Positions 33,975 to 42,987 of a DNA stretch of 64,000 bases are shown in pieces (position 1 is the first letter of the stretch; the number at the start of each line of letters is the position of its first letter). The stretch spans positions 496,001 to 560,000 of the forward strand of contig NZ_JAHOPF010000001.1 in the NCBI RefSeq assembly GCF_019038595.1, in the 5' to 3' direction. The position numbers and the translations under genes were made by a program. This stretch comes from Kaistella soli (lineage in GTDB: Bacteria > Bacteroidota > Bacteroidia > Flavobacteriales > Weeksellaceae). Under the pieces are notes generated by a model. That model was given only the letters and a program-made list of their open reading frames with translations, searched no databases and was not told the origin of the DNA.

Positions 33975-34346
33975 TTATCTGATTTTTTTTAGTGAATGAA
34001 AAGTGGCTTCCTCTTTACATTTTTCGAAGCTTACCTCATATCTTGGATTTTTACTGGGATAGGCCAATACATAATCCGGACACGGTTTTTTCTGGGCATT
34101 GCTCTTTTCAAAGTTTATTTCGCCTTTGGTAATTATACTGTCTTTTAGGAATTTTTCATCAATTTTATTTTCGTCCATTGCCTGGGAAAAAGCAGGAGAG
34201 TATACCATTTTTTTCGACAGGGTTTCCGCAATTACCCTTGAATTTGGCAGGTAGCCGCTGCAGCTTGCGCCTTTTTTATTCAGAATGAAAAATACGAGTA
34301 AAAGTCCCGGAACCAGTCCGATTAAGAAAAATTTTAATTTCCTCAT
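33975..34346 (-). CDS. Small membrane-anchored hypothetical protein
   Basis: A 123-residue protein with one N-terminal membrane helix (residues 4-22) and a short extracytoplasmic domain. That domain contains GASCSGYLPNSRVIAETLSK and two further Cys (KKPCPDYVLAYPSK and FEKCKEEATF), possibly disulfide-linked. No family is recognised. Its ATG directly abuts the ald stop codon, so it is co-transcribed with alanine dehydrogenase. Confidence 0.65.
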   Translation of the reverse strand: MRKLKFFLIGLVPGLLLVFFILNKKGASCSGYLPNSRVIAETLSKKMVYSPAFSQAMDENKIDEKFLKDSIITKGEINFEKSNAQKKPCPDYVLAYPSKNPRYEVSFEKCKEEATFHSLKKIR

Positions 34347-35540
34347 TTAAAAAATCAAAAGGTTAATATCGTGATAAGTAAGATCGAAACGGTCGCACAC
34401 CAACTTTTTCGTATGACGGCCTTTGTACATGTAAAGGGACTGCTTTATTTCGTTTTTACGGACAAGCATATTGTCGAAGCCGCCTTCTTCATCGTAATTT
34501 AAGAGATAACTCAAGAAGAAATTAGAGATCGCTTTTGTCGTCGTTCTCGGCATTTTGGAAGTAAGATTCGGTAAACCGCAATGAATAACGCCGTGTTTGA
34601 TAATATACGGGTTTTCCATATCCGTGAGTTCGGATGTTTCAATAACCTTTCCGTTGTCAATCGTCACATCAATAATAACGCTTCCTTTCTTCATTTTAGT
34701 TACCATTTCTTCGGTAACGATAGGGGACAGACTTAATTTTGAAAGTGCACCAATCACGACATCTGCTCTTTTTAAACTTTTTGAAAGTTCTTTAGGATCA
34801 ATGATAGAAGTCGGAACTCTGCCGTCCACCATCATATGAAGTCTGCGGAGTTTCGAAAGGGAATTGTCAAAAACTTTTACACTTGCTCCTAGACCTAAAG
34901 CTGCCTTTGTCGCGAATTCTCCCACAATTCCGGCACCCAGAACCACCACTTCTGTGGGACGTACACCTGTAATTCCGCCCAACATTAATCCGTTTGAAAG
35001 TGCAACCAGTTCGGCTGCATAAAGGATAGAAATGCTGCCTGCGATTTCACCTATAAGCCGCACGAGTGAGAGCTGTTTGTATTCGTCTACGATAAATTCA
35101 AACGCAATTGCATTCACTTTTTTCTCGGCCAGCTTTTTAAAATACTCCTGGTCCCTCAGATTGATCTGAAGCGCTGAGATAAGATAAGTACAAGGTCTCA
35201 GATACTCGATCTCATCCATGGTAGGCGGATTTATTTTCAAAACCAAATCCTGTTGGTAAGCTTCTTTGGGATCGTAAGTGATTTTCGCACCTGATTCCGA
35301 ATATTGCAGATCTGTGAAAAAAGAGCCTTCACCGGCACCGGTTTCAACAATAATCTGATGTCCGTGGGCCACAAGAACCTGCACGGCATCGGGGGTGAGG
35401 CAAGTTCTACGTTCATTAAGGCAGGTTTCTTTCGGAACTCCTATGCTGAACTGTTTTCCTTTTTTAACAACTTCCAGTTTTTCTTCTTTAGGCATTAATT
35501 CCTGTTCAGAAAAAGGGGTGAAAATATGTGTAGTGCTCAT
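34347..35540 (-). CDS. ald: Alanine dehydrogenase
   Basis: A 397-residue NAD-dependent enzyme interconverting alanine and pyruvate. It has FSIGVPKETCLNERRTCLTP, HGHQIIVETGAGEGSFFTD, the nucleotide-binding block VVVLGAGIVGEFATKAALGL and VIIDVTIDNGK. It carries an N-terminal extension (about 28 residues) before the family core, as I recall for flavobacterial forms. It is followed immediately by the small membrane protein gene. Confidence 0.88.
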   Translation of the reverse strand: MSTTHIFTPFSEQELMPKEEKLEVVKKGKQFSIGVPKETCLNERRTCLTPDAVQVLVAHGHQIIVETGAGEGSFFTDLQYSESGAKITYDPKEAYQQDLVLKINPPTMDEIEYLRPCTYLISALQINLRDQEYFKKLAEKKVNAIAFEFIVDEYKQLSLVRLIGEIAGSISILYAAELVALSNGLMLGGITGVRPTEVVVLGAGIVGEFATKAALGLGASVKVFDNSLSKLRRLHMMVDGRVPTSIIDPKELSKSLKRADVVIGALSKLSLSPIVTEEMVTKMKKGSVIIDVTIDNGKVIETSELTDMENPYIIKHGVIHCGLPNLTSKMPRTTTKAISNFFLSYLLNYDEEGGFDNMLVRKNEIKQSLYMYKGRHTKKLVCDRFDLTYHDINLLIF

Positions 35541-35634
35541 ATTATGATTAATATTCCAATTCTGTCGGGTGTGATTGAATCAGGTTTTTTTAAGGGAACA
35601 AAGATACAATCATTTCACCAGTAAATAATTAAAT

Positions 35635-36042
35635 TTATTTGAAGCTGATAAGACGCTCTTCTCCGTTGTTTTCAATCTTCATTTCGTGATGCGGGAAATC
35701 AGCAAGATCTTCCTCATACACTTCAGGCCATTCAATAATGCAGAGGTAAGCGTTATCAAGATATTCTTCCATCCCGATATCATACACCTCACTGATGTTT
35801 TTCATCCGGTAAAGATCGAAATGGAAAACGTTTCCTTTTGGAGTATGATATTCGTTGACGATGGCATAAGTAGGCGAGGATACTTCATCTCCGCTTCCCA
35901 GACTTTTTAAAAAAAACTGCGTGAAAGTGGTTTTCCCGGCTCCTAAATTTCCTTTTAAAAGCAAAATGTTATGCTGAAGCTCCGGCACGATTTGGTCAAC
36001 CACATTCTGCCATTCTTCAATTTTATGAATATTAAATTCCAT
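35635..36042 (-). CDS. tsaE: tRNA t6A biosynthesis ATPase
   Basis: A 135-residue P-loop ATPase of the TsaB-TsaD-TsaE complex that makes threonylcarbamoyl-A37 in tRNA. Walker A is LLKGNLGAGKTTFTQFFLK, followed by VSSPTYAIVNEYHTPKG and HFDLYRMKNISEVYDIG, and the Trp motif in IIEWPEV. It lies 5 bases after the isoaspartyl peptidase gene. Confidence 0.94.
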   Translation of the reverse strand: MEFNIHKIEEWQNVVDQIVPELQHNILLLKGNLGAGKTTFTQFFLKSLGSGDEVSSPTYAIVNEYHTPKGNVFHFDLYRMKNISEVYDIGMEEYLDNAYLCIIEWPEVYEEDLADFPHHEMKIENNGEERLISFK

Positions 36043-36047
36043 CTTTA

Positions 36048-37049
36048 TTATTTGTAAATCTCTACTTCTATTTCCCCGTTTTCACTTACTGCGCCGCGAT
36101 ACATTCCGGCCGTGTTAAAAGGCATGGCAATATTGCCGTCTTTATCCAATGCAATAAGTCCGCCGTCACCGCCCATTTTTTCTATTTCGTCGATGGTCTC
36201 CTGAGCGGCGGTCTTAAGGTCTTTATTCAGATATTCCATCTTGGCAGCGACGGTTCTTGCGGCAGTAGCGCGGATAAAGAATTCTCCCCAGCCGGTTCCT
36301 GAAATGCCAACCTGTGTATTAGCATAAGTTCCAGCACCAATAATGGGTGCATCGCCGATTCTGCCGTATTTTTTGTTGGTCATGCCGCCGGTTGAAGTTC
36401 CCGCAGCGATATTTCCTTTACGGTCCAGAGCCACAGCTCCTACTGTCCCGAATTTCTGATCAATTTCGTAGGAGGCGGGTAAATTATTCTGAGATATTTT
36501 AGTTGGGTTTTGGGCTTCTTTTTTCTTTACCTTCTGCAAACCGTCCCAGCGTTCCTTGGTCCAGAAATATTTTGGATCTACAATCTCCAGACCCTGTAAC
36601 TTCGCAAATTTTTCGGCTCCTTCACCGCTCAACATTACATGCTCCGATTTTTCCATCACTGCAATTGCTGCTTTAATAGGGTTTTTGATGGTGTGTACTC
36701 CTGCAATCGCTCCGGCTGATTTATTTTTTCCGGACATGATCGAGGCATCCAGTTCATTTTTCTCATCACTGGTGAAGACCGCACCTTTGCCTGCATTGAA
36801 AAGTGGGGAGTCTTCTAATATTACAATGGCAGCCGCTACAGCTTCTACAGAAGTTTTTCCGTAGGTAAACTCTTTATACCCTGCTTTTAAAGCTTCGGTA
36901 AGTTTAGCTTTGTAGGCGTTTTCTTTCTCCTGCGTCATTGCTTCTCGCGTAATGGTTCCCGCACCTCCGTGAATCACCATCACATATTTTTTCTGACCGA
37001 AAAAAAATGTCGAGATGAAAATAAACAAAGTAACAGCAGCGTTTTTCAT
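36048..37049 (-). CDS. Isoaspartyl peptidase/L-asparaginase (Ntn hydrolase)
   Basis: A 333-residue type 2 asparaginase precursor. The signal peptide ends around ISTFFFG (residue 18). The chain then starts YVMVIHGGAGTITREAM, with AVFTSDEKNELDASIM. The self-cleavage site is in EIDQKFGTVGAVALDRKG (new N-terminal Thr about residue 193), followed by GGMTNKKYGRIGDAPIIGAG. It would hydrolyse isoaspartyl dipeptides or asparagine in the periplasm. It precedes tsaE on the same strand. Confidence 0.9.
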   Translation of the reverse strand: MKNAAVTLFIFISTFFFGQKKYVMVIHGGAGTITREAMTQEKENAYKAKLTEALKAGYKEFTYGKTSVEAVAAAIVILEDSPLFNAGKGAVFTSDEKNELDASIMSGKNKSAGAIAGVHTIKNPIKAAIAVMEKSEHVMLSGEGAEKFAKLQGLEIVDPKYFWTKERWDGLQKVKKKEAQNPTKISQNNLPASYEIDQKFGTVGAVALDRKGNIAAGTSTGGMTNKKYGRIGDAPIIGAGTYANTQVGISGTGWGEFFIRATAARTVAAKMEYLNKDLKTAAQETIDEIEKMGGDGGLIALDKDGNIAMPFNTAGMYRGAVSENGEIEVEIYK

Positions 37050-37159
37050 GGATAATTTTTTTTCAAAAATAATGAAAATTTCATGGTGCGGGCGAAGGAA
37101 GTGCTGAAAAGTTTCTCGGGAAATTTACATTTCAACTACTTATTTCCTATTTTTACCGA

Positions 37160-39085
37160 ATGATTTCGAAAGCGACCATTGATAAAATTTTTTCTACAAT
37201 CCGGGTGGAAGAAATCATCGGCGAATATGTGCAGCTGAAAAGGGCAGGCTCTAATTTTAAAGGGCTGAGCCCGTTTCATGAAGAGAAATCGCCAAGTTTT
37301 GTGGTGTCGCCGAGCAAGCAGATCTGGAAGGATTTTTCTAGCGGTAAAGGAGGTACAGCAATTTCTTTTCTCATGGAAATTGAGAATTTTACTTATCCTG
37401 AAGCCCTGCGGCATGCTGCAAAAAAATACGGCATCGAAATCGAAGAAGATATCCGGGAATTAACAGAGGATGAAAAACAGTCGCAAACCGATAAGGAATT
37501 GCTGTTCAAAATCCATGAAGTCGCCAACACTTTCTTTCAGGAACAGCTTTTTGATACGGAAGAAGGAAGGTCAATCGGATATTCCTATTTTAAAGAACGG
37601 GAACTCCGCGACGAAATCATCAAAAAATTTCAGCTTGGTTATTCGCCGGAACAGAAAAATGCTTTTACGGAATCGGCGTTAAATAAAGGATATTCCAAAG
37701 AAATTTTAGAAAAATCAGGACTTTCTATTTTTCCTGAAAATTCTCCCAACGGTATTGACAGGTTCCGTGAAAGGGTGATATTTCCTATTCACAGTTTTTC
37801 CGGAAGAGTACTTGGTTTCGGAGCAAGGATTCTTAAGAATAACATTAAAACCGCAAAATATCTCAATTCTCCGGAAACCGAAATCTACCATAAATCCAAT
37901 GTTCTTTACGGTTTAAACCAAAGCAAGCAGGCGATTTCTAAAAATAATCTCTGCCTTTTGGTGGAAGGTTATATGGACGTTATCGCGCTTCACCAGAGCG
38001 GAATTGAAAACGTAGTTTCAAGTTCAGGTACGGCGCTGACAGTAGAACAGATAAAGCTCATCAAAAGGCTTACTGAAAATGTAACGATTCTTTTCGATGG
38101 CGATAAAGCAGGAATTAAAGCGAGTTTCAGAAGTATCGATATGCTGCTTTCAGAGTCGATGAACATTAGAGTACTGCTATTTCCTGACGGTGATGATCCG
38201 GATTCGTTTGCGAGAAAGCATCCTCAGGATTATGTGGAGAATTTCATTAAAAATGAAGCGAAAGATTTTATTGATTTTAAAGCCGAAATTCTTTTAAAAG
38301 AAGCCGGCGACGACCCGATTAAAAAAGCAGAATCAATCCGTGATATCGTAAAATCGGTAGGTTTTGTACAGAACGCGCTGAAACAGGAAATATATTTAAA
38401 AGAGGTTTCGAATAAATTTAAACTTTCAGAGCAGTCGCTTTTTAATGAGCTGAACGTTCAGAAACAGCTTCAGAAACAACATGTTTCGCCACAGCAAAGA
38501 CAGGAAACGCAGGTAAAACCCAGGCTGGAGAAAGTAACCGAGGTTTTTGAAACCATCAATTCGCTCTTGATGTTGGAAGACAAACTGGTGGACCTCATGT
38601 TAAATTATGGTGACCGGGTTTTGGATAGAAAAGACGACGAAAACAAACCTTATCAGATCACCGTCATCGAAGAAATCATCAATCATCTGGATGAGGATGA
38701 ATGCGAAATACAGTCTGAAATCAATAAAAAGATCATTTCGGAAATAAAAGAAGGAATCGCGGAAAATAAGCTTCGTTTCGGAAACTTTTTTATGACCTTG
38801 ATGGATGAAGACATTCAGGGAAAAATAGCTGATGCATTGATAGAACCTTACGAACTTAGTAACTGGGAAAAGTACAGCATCACGCCGATAAAGCCCGGAT
38901 CAAAACTGTCGGAACAGATTTCAGAAACATTATTTAAATATAAAAGAGATTATGTTTTGAAAATTGTGGAAGATTTGAAAAAAGAACTTGTCAGCGCTGA
39001 AAACAAGGACGAAATCTATATGAAGCTGGTGAAACTTTCTCAGCTCAAGAACAAACTTTCCGAAGTTACCCACCGGATTTTATGA
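37160..39085 (+). CDS. dnaG: DNA primase without a full zinc site
   Basis: A 641-residue primase making RNA primers at replication forks. The N-terminal zinc-ribbon region reads FKGLSPFHEEKSPSF and KQIWKDFSSGKGG. Compared with the usual CPFH...HCFGCG, the three Cys are Ser37, Asp58 and Ser61, and only His40 remains. The TOPRIM domain is intact (LLVEGYMDVIALHQSGIEN, LFDGDKAGIKAS, LLFPDGDDPDSF). A helical C-terminal part binds helicase. TATTTTTA lies 4 bases before the ATG. Loss of the metal ligands is a lineage trait as I recall. Confidence 0.95.
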   Translation: MISKATIDKIFSTIRVEEIIGEYVQLKRAGSNFKGLSPFHEEKSPSFVVSPSKQIWKDFSSGKGGTAISFLMEIENFTYPEALRHAAKKYGIEIEEDIRELTEDEKQSQTDKELLFKIHEVANTFFQEQLFDTEEGRSIGYSYFKERELRDEIIKKFQLGYSPEQKNAFTESALNKGYSKEILEKSGLSIFPENSPNGIDRFRERVIFPIHSFSGRVLGFGARILKNNIKTAKYLNSPETEIYHKSNVLYGLNQSKQAISKNNLCLLVEGYMDVIALHQSGIENVVSSSGTALTVEQIKLIKRLTENVTILFDGDKAGIKASFRSIDMLLSESMNIRVLLFPDGDDPDSFARKHPQDYVENFIKNEAKDFIDFKAEILLKEAGDDPIKKAESIRDIVKSVGFVQNALKQEIYLKEVSNKFKLSEQSLFNELNVQKQLQKQHVSPQQRQETQVKPRLEKVTEVFETINSLLMLEDKLVDLMLNYGDRVLDRKDDENKPYQITVIEEIINHLDEDECEIQSEINKKIISEIKEGIAENKLRFGNFFMTLMDEDIQGKIADALIEPYELSNWEKYSITPIKPGSKLSEQISETLFKYKRDYVLKIVEDLKKELVSAENKDEIYMKLVKLSQLKNKLSEVTHRIL

Positions 39086-39179
39086 CAGATTGTCGGTTTT
39101 TTGGTTGTGGAATATTGTTTGCGTAAATTTGAAATACAGGAAAAATAATAAGCCTTAAAAATTTATAAATAAAATTAAA

Positions 39180-39863
39180 ATGGACATAAAAAAAGATTTC
39201 AGAGATTTCTCTGTAAAACATTTAGGAAACAGCGGATTGGCTACGGATCAGTATATGGGAATGTATGGCCCAACCAATCTTACCCCGTATATCATGGAGG
39301 AAAGACGTTTAAACGTAGCTCAGATGGACGTTTTTTCGCGTCTGATGATGGACAGAATCATCTTTCTCGGAACCGGAATTGACGATCAGGTTGCCAACAT
39401 TGTAACTGCGCAGCTTTTATTCCTCGAAAGTTCAGACGCTTCCAAAGATATTCAGATTTACATCAACTCTCCGGGCGGAAGTGTATATGCCGGTTTAGGA
39501 ATTTATGACACGATGCAGATTATCAAGCCTGATGTTTCCACGATCTGTACAGGAATGGCCGCTTCAATGGGTGCCGTTCTTCTGGTTGCAGGTGAAAAAG
39601 GAAAACGTTCCGCGCTGAAACATTCCCGAGTGATGATTCACCAGCCTTCCGGCGGTGCACAGGGTGTGGCTTCCGACATGGAAATTAATCTGAGAGAAAT
39701 GCTGAAACTCAAAAAAGAGTTGTATGATATAATCTCTATTCACTCCGGACAAACCTACGAATGGGTTGAAAAAGCGTCTGACAGAGACTACTGGATGACT
39801 TCCACTGAAGCAAAAGAATTTGGAATGGTGGATGAAGTTCTGGAAAGAAAAGTAGAGAAATAA
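39180..39863 (+). CDS. clpP: ATP-dependent Clp protease proteolytic subunit
   Basis: A 227-residue serine protease forming the Clp chamber with ClpX/ClpA. The Ser is in CTGMAASMGAVLL and the His in RVMIHQPSGGAQG. The oligomer handle is visible in IYINSPGGSVYAGLGIYDTM. It has a longer N-terminus (about 25 residues) than E. coli ClpP. It follows dnaG by 94 bases and has its own terminator. Confidence 0.96.
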   Translation: MDIKKDFRDFSVKHLGNSGLATDQYMGMYGPTNLTPYIMEERRLNVAQMDVFSRLMMDRIIFLGTGIDDQVANIVTAQLLFLESSDASKDIQIYINSPGGSVYAGLGIYDTMQIIKPDVSTICTGMAASMGAVLLVAGEKGKRSALKHSRVMIHQPSGGAQGVASDMEINLREMLKLKKELYDIISIHSGQTYEWVEKASDRDYWMTSTEAKEFGMVDEVLERKVEK

Positions 39864-39885
39864 TTTCGCAACTCCTGTTAAAAAC

Positions 39886-39914
39886 AAAAAGAACGCAATT
39901 TGCGTTCTTTTTTT
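39886..39914. terminator. Bidirectional terminator clpP/tpiA
   Basis: AAAGAACGCA pairs with TGCGTTCTTT (10 bp, loop ATT) with a T-run to 39914; the A-rich left flank can serve tpiA on the other strand. Confidence 0.88.
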
Positions 39915-39935
39915 ATGAATGATTTTGGAAGTTTT

Positions 39936-40697
39936 TTAAGAATTAAAACCCTGAATAATTTTTGCGAAGTCATCAATTTTCAAAGCTGCGCCTCCGATTA
40001 AACCACCGTCGATATCAGGTTGCGAGAAGATTTCTTTTGCATTGTCAGGTTTTACAGAACCGCCGTATAAAATAGAAATTTCATCCGCTACTTCCTGTCC
40101 GTATTTTGCGGCAATCAGACTTCTGATGTGTGCATGGATTTCCTGCGCCTGTTCCGGACTTGCAGTTTCGCCTGTCCCGATTGCCCAAACGGGTTCGTAA
40201 GCGATCACCACTTTTTTAATTTCTTCAGCTGAAAGTGTGAAAAGTGCAACTTCTGTCTGGTTTTTTACGACTTCAAAGTGTTGTCCGGATTTTCTCTGTT
40301 CCAAAGTTTCTCCGTTGCAGTAAATTGGGATCAAACCTTTATCCAAAGCCAGTTTTACTTTTCTGTTGCAGTGCGAATCGGTTTCGCCGTGGTACTGTCT
40401 GCGTTCTGAATGGCCGATAATTGCTCCGGTAGCTTCGATGGATTCCAGCATGTCTGCGGAAATTTCGCCGGTGTAAGCGCCACTTTCATATTCGCTCATA
40501 TCCTGTGCAAAAACGCCGATTTCATCCTGCTCATATAAATCTTTCGCCATCATCAGATAGAGGGAAGGAGGTGCGATCCAAACTTCACAGTTGGTGCTGT
40601 TGTTCTTTTTGTATTCGAGTAACTGAAACATCAGCTGTTGTGCTTCAATTACGTTTTTGTTCATCTTCCAGTTTCCTGCAACAATATTTTTTCTCAT
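39936..40697 (-). CDS. tpiA: Triose-phosphate isomerase
   Basis: A 253-residue glycolytic enzyme. It has VAGNWKMNK at the N-terminus (catalytic Lys), TGAIIGHSERRQYHGE with the catalytic His, and AYEPVWAIGTGETASPEQ with the catalytic Glu. The phosphate loop is ILYGGSVKPDN and LIGGAALK. A TAAAATTG, one base off the -7 consensus, lies 4 bases upstream of the ATG. Confidence 0.97.
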   Translation of the reverse strand: MRKNIVAGNWKMNKNVIEAQQLMFQLLEYKKNNSTNCEVWIAPPSLYLMMAKDLYEQDEIGVFAQDMSEYESGAYTGEISADMLESIEATGAIIGHSERRQYHGETDSHCNRKVKLALDKGLIPIYCNGETLEQRKSGQHFEVVKNQTEVALFTLSAEEIKKVVIAYEPVWAIGTGETASPEQAQEIHAHIRSLIAAKYGQEVADEISILYGGSVKPDNAKEIFSQPDIDGGLIGGAALKIDDFAKIIQGFNS

Positions 40698-40795
40698 AGT
40701 ACAATTTTATTTTTAACAAAATTCCGAAATACCCAGTAATAAAAAAAATAAAGCGGAATGATTACATTCATTACGCCTCAGTTTTTTTAAGAATT

Positions 40796-41146
40796 TTAAT
40801 CCAGATTCCACATCTGTTTCAGCAGTTTGTAGAAACGGTGCTCGTCTTCACTTACATTATTGTCCGCCTTGATCAGCGATTTTGCGAATTCTGCAAAACT
40901 TTTTCTCTCCTCTTCGATAGAATCGTCGTGGAAGCAGCGCGCATGAAATTCGAAATGATCTTTCCAGTCTTCTGGTTTCAAAGTGGCAATCACATCCAGC
41001 TCGTTGTCCAGATTCATTTTAAAGGGAAATTCTTCCGCAAGATATTCCTGCACTTTTAATCCTTCAGCCGGAGCAAATTCTCCGTCAACAGACGATAGAA
41101 TCATTAAAAGATGATAACCTGCGATTGATTTATTTGATTTTTGCAT
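40796..41146 (-). CDS. TerB-like small helical protein
   Basis: A 116-residue helical protein with LLMILSSVDGEFAPAEGLKV, in which an Asp/Glu-bearing loop recalls TerB (tellurite-resistance) domains, and SLIKADNNVSEDEHRFYKLL at the end, the repeat of that motif. Function is unknown; TerB folds bind metal or act as scaffolds. No other ter genes are adjacent, though a TerC-type gene lies at 59.7 kb. Confidence 0.55.
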   Translation of the reverse strand: MQKSNKSIAGYHLLMILSSVDGEFAPAEGLKVQEYLAEEFPFKMNLDNELDVIATLKPEDWKDHFEFHARCFHDDSIEEERKSFAEFAKSLIKADNNVSEDEHRFYKLLKQMWNLD

Positions 41147-41206
41147 CTGTTTATTTATTTTAGTTTGTTTGAAATTGTGGTCACGAATACCTGAAATATT
41201 CGGTTT

Positions 41207-42292
41207 TTATTGCTTTAAATAGTCTTCAGCAGACATTTTATCAATGATTTTTCCATTCTGTAAAGTTAAAACAAAAGGGTTACTTCTTGCAATTGTTTTA
41301 ATGGCAGTGGCGTCCATCATTGCATTATTGATGGTTTTGAATGTATTCGGATTGGTGGAAACTCCCAGGATCAGCGCATCTTTCTGCGATTTCAGCTTGG
41401 CTTCGGTTTCCGCTAAAACGGTTTTGTCCACCTGATTGGGTTTGTAAGAGAAAACCAGCACCGCTTTTGGCGATTTCAAGATTTCTTCCGTTAAATCCAT
41501 TCCTTCAGGACTTTCAGGTTTGAATTTAGCGATCTCAGATGAATAACCCTGCTTTACGATCTTGGAAGTTGTTTTTCCGTCCTCTATTTTCCATGGCGAG
41601 CCTTCTTCCCAGTATTTTTTATCGTTCACGTAATCATCCTGATTTACTTCCAGAACTTCGCCCGTTTTTTCGTTTTTCAGGGAATAGAATGTCTTATATT
41701 CTGAAGGGTTCTTTTCAATTTTTGCTTTTTCTGAATTTAAATCCGTTCCTGTTTTATAATCCCGGAAATCAATTAATGGCTCATGGAAAATTCCGTGCGC
41801 AATGACCATCGCCATTCCCAAAGCAAAAACAGTAAGGACAATAAATTTTGAAGGTTTGTTGGGTTGAAGCTGCTGAAACTGGTTTCTGTATAAAAACCAA
41901 AGCACTATCAATCCGATAAGCAGGATTAAATCCTTGACAAAACTCTGCCACGGCGTAAATTTGAGAGCGTCTCCAAAACAGCCGCAATCGGTCACTTTAT
42001 TAAAATATGCCGAATAGAAAGTGAGAAACGCAAAGAAAACACAAACGGCAATTAAAGCAGTTAGCGTGAATTTAAGACGGATTTTCAATAAAAGCATCAG
42101 TCCTAATATCAGTTCGAACGCTACGACGAAAATGGCAATCACAAGCGCCTGGCTTTCCAGAAAAGGCATATTGAAAACCGACGGTGAAAAATATTCTTCC
42201 AGTTTAAAGGAAAATCCGACCGCGTCAACCGCTTTTACAAAACCGGATGCGATGAAAATAATGCCGATGATAATGCGTAAAATATGTTTCAT
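41207..42292 (-). CDS. BT_3928-family DoxX/MauE-like membrane protein
   Basis: A 361-residue protein. The first half has four membrane helices of the DoxX/MauE type (HILRIIIGIIFIASGFVKA, GCFGDALKF motif with Cys between helices 2 and 3, DLILLIGLIVLWFL). The second half (about residues 190-361) is soluble and thioredoxin-like without a CxxC. Such proteins are linked with redox handling in the membrane. The start at 42292 (MKHILR) is chosen because the hydrophobic segment begins there. Confidence 0.75.
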   Translation of the reverse strand: MKHILRIIIGIIFIASGFVKAVDAVGFSFKLEEYFSPSVFNMPFLESQALVIAIFVVAFELILGLMLLLKIRLKFTLTALIAVCVFFAFLTFYSAYFNKVTDCGCFGDALKFTPWQSFVKDLILLIGLIVLWFLYRNQFQQLQPNKPSKFIVLTVFALGMAMVIAHGIFHEPLIDFRDYKTGTDLNSEKAKIEKNPSEYKTFYSLKNEKTGEVLEVNQDDYVNDKKYWEEGSPWKIEDGKTTSKIVKQGYSSEIAKFKPESPEGMDLTEEILKSPKAVLVFSYKPNQVDKTVLAETEAKLKSQKDALILGVSTNPNTFKTINNAMMDATAIKTIARSNPFVLTLQNGKIIDKMSAEDYLKQ

Positions 42293-42325
42293 AGTTTTGG
42301 ATAAGAAAATCACAATTAGTTTTTT

Positions 42326-42892
42326 TTAAATAATTTCGGGTTTAAACTCCGCGTCATTTTCTGAAAATTTAATCAGACAGAAAACCGCATAATTCAGCAT
42401 ATCGAAATAATTGGCGTCAATCCCTTCGGAAACGAGTGTTTCGCCTGCGTTGTCCTCGATCTGTTTGGTTCTCAGGACTTTCTGGTAAATCAAATCGGTG
42501 ATTGAAGAAATTCTCATTTCGCGCCACGCTTCGCCGTAATCGTGGTTTTTCCGCATCATTAATTCTTTGGCTTCATTTGCAAACCGGTCGTAAAGTGCCA
42601 AGATCTCGTTTTTGTCCTGTTTGAAATCATCTGCAAAACCTTTCTCCAGCTGTATTAACCCAATAATGGAATAGTTGACGATGGCGATGAAATTTTCTTC
42701 CTCAGATTCGCCAACTTTAGAAATTCCGGTGGTTTGAAAATTTCTTAAACTTTTTACTTTGATGAAGATCTGGTCGGTTAAAGACGGCGTTCTCAATACC
42801 CGGAAAGACGCACCGTAATCTGTAAGTTTTTTACTGAATAAGTCCCGGCAAACACTTATAACTTCGTCGAACTGTTTTGATGTTTTCTGCAT
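42326..42892 (-). CDS. DUF1599-domain protein
   Basis: A 188-residue protein of the DUF1599 (nucleotide-modification-associated) family, with two repeats of the same block: LTDYGASFRVLRTPSLTDQI and HDYGEAWREMRISSITDLIY. Each repeat carries a D-Y-G-x-[SA]-[FW] signature. Function is unproven. The start at 42892 (MQKTSK) begins at the conserved sequence; the longer frame would overlap the folP promoter region. It lies 33 bases upstream of the BT_3928 gene on the same strand and is divergent from folP. Confidence 0.8.
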   Translation of the reverse strand: MQKTSKQFDEVISVCRDLFSKKLTDYGASFRVLRTPSLTDQIFIKVKSLRNFQTTGISKVGESEEENFIAIVNYSIIGLIQLEKGFADDFKQDKNEILALYDRFANEAKELMMRKNHDYGEAWREMRISSITDLIYQKVLRTKQIEDNAGETLVSEGIDANYFDMLNYAVFCLIKFSENDAEFKPEII

Positions 42893-42974
42893 AAAATTTC
42901 TAAACTGTTCAAAGATAAGAATTTTGTGTGGAAAAGGGAAGCCGCTGTTCTGCAGATTCACTAAACAATTTACG

Positions 42975-42982
42975 TAAATTTG
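42975..42982 (+). promoter_or_regulatory. Promoter -7 box of folP
   Basis: TAAATTTG followed by CCGCT and the ATG at 42988; the mRNA would start at the ATG or a base or two before. Confidence 0.55.
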
Positions 42983-42987
42983 CCGCT

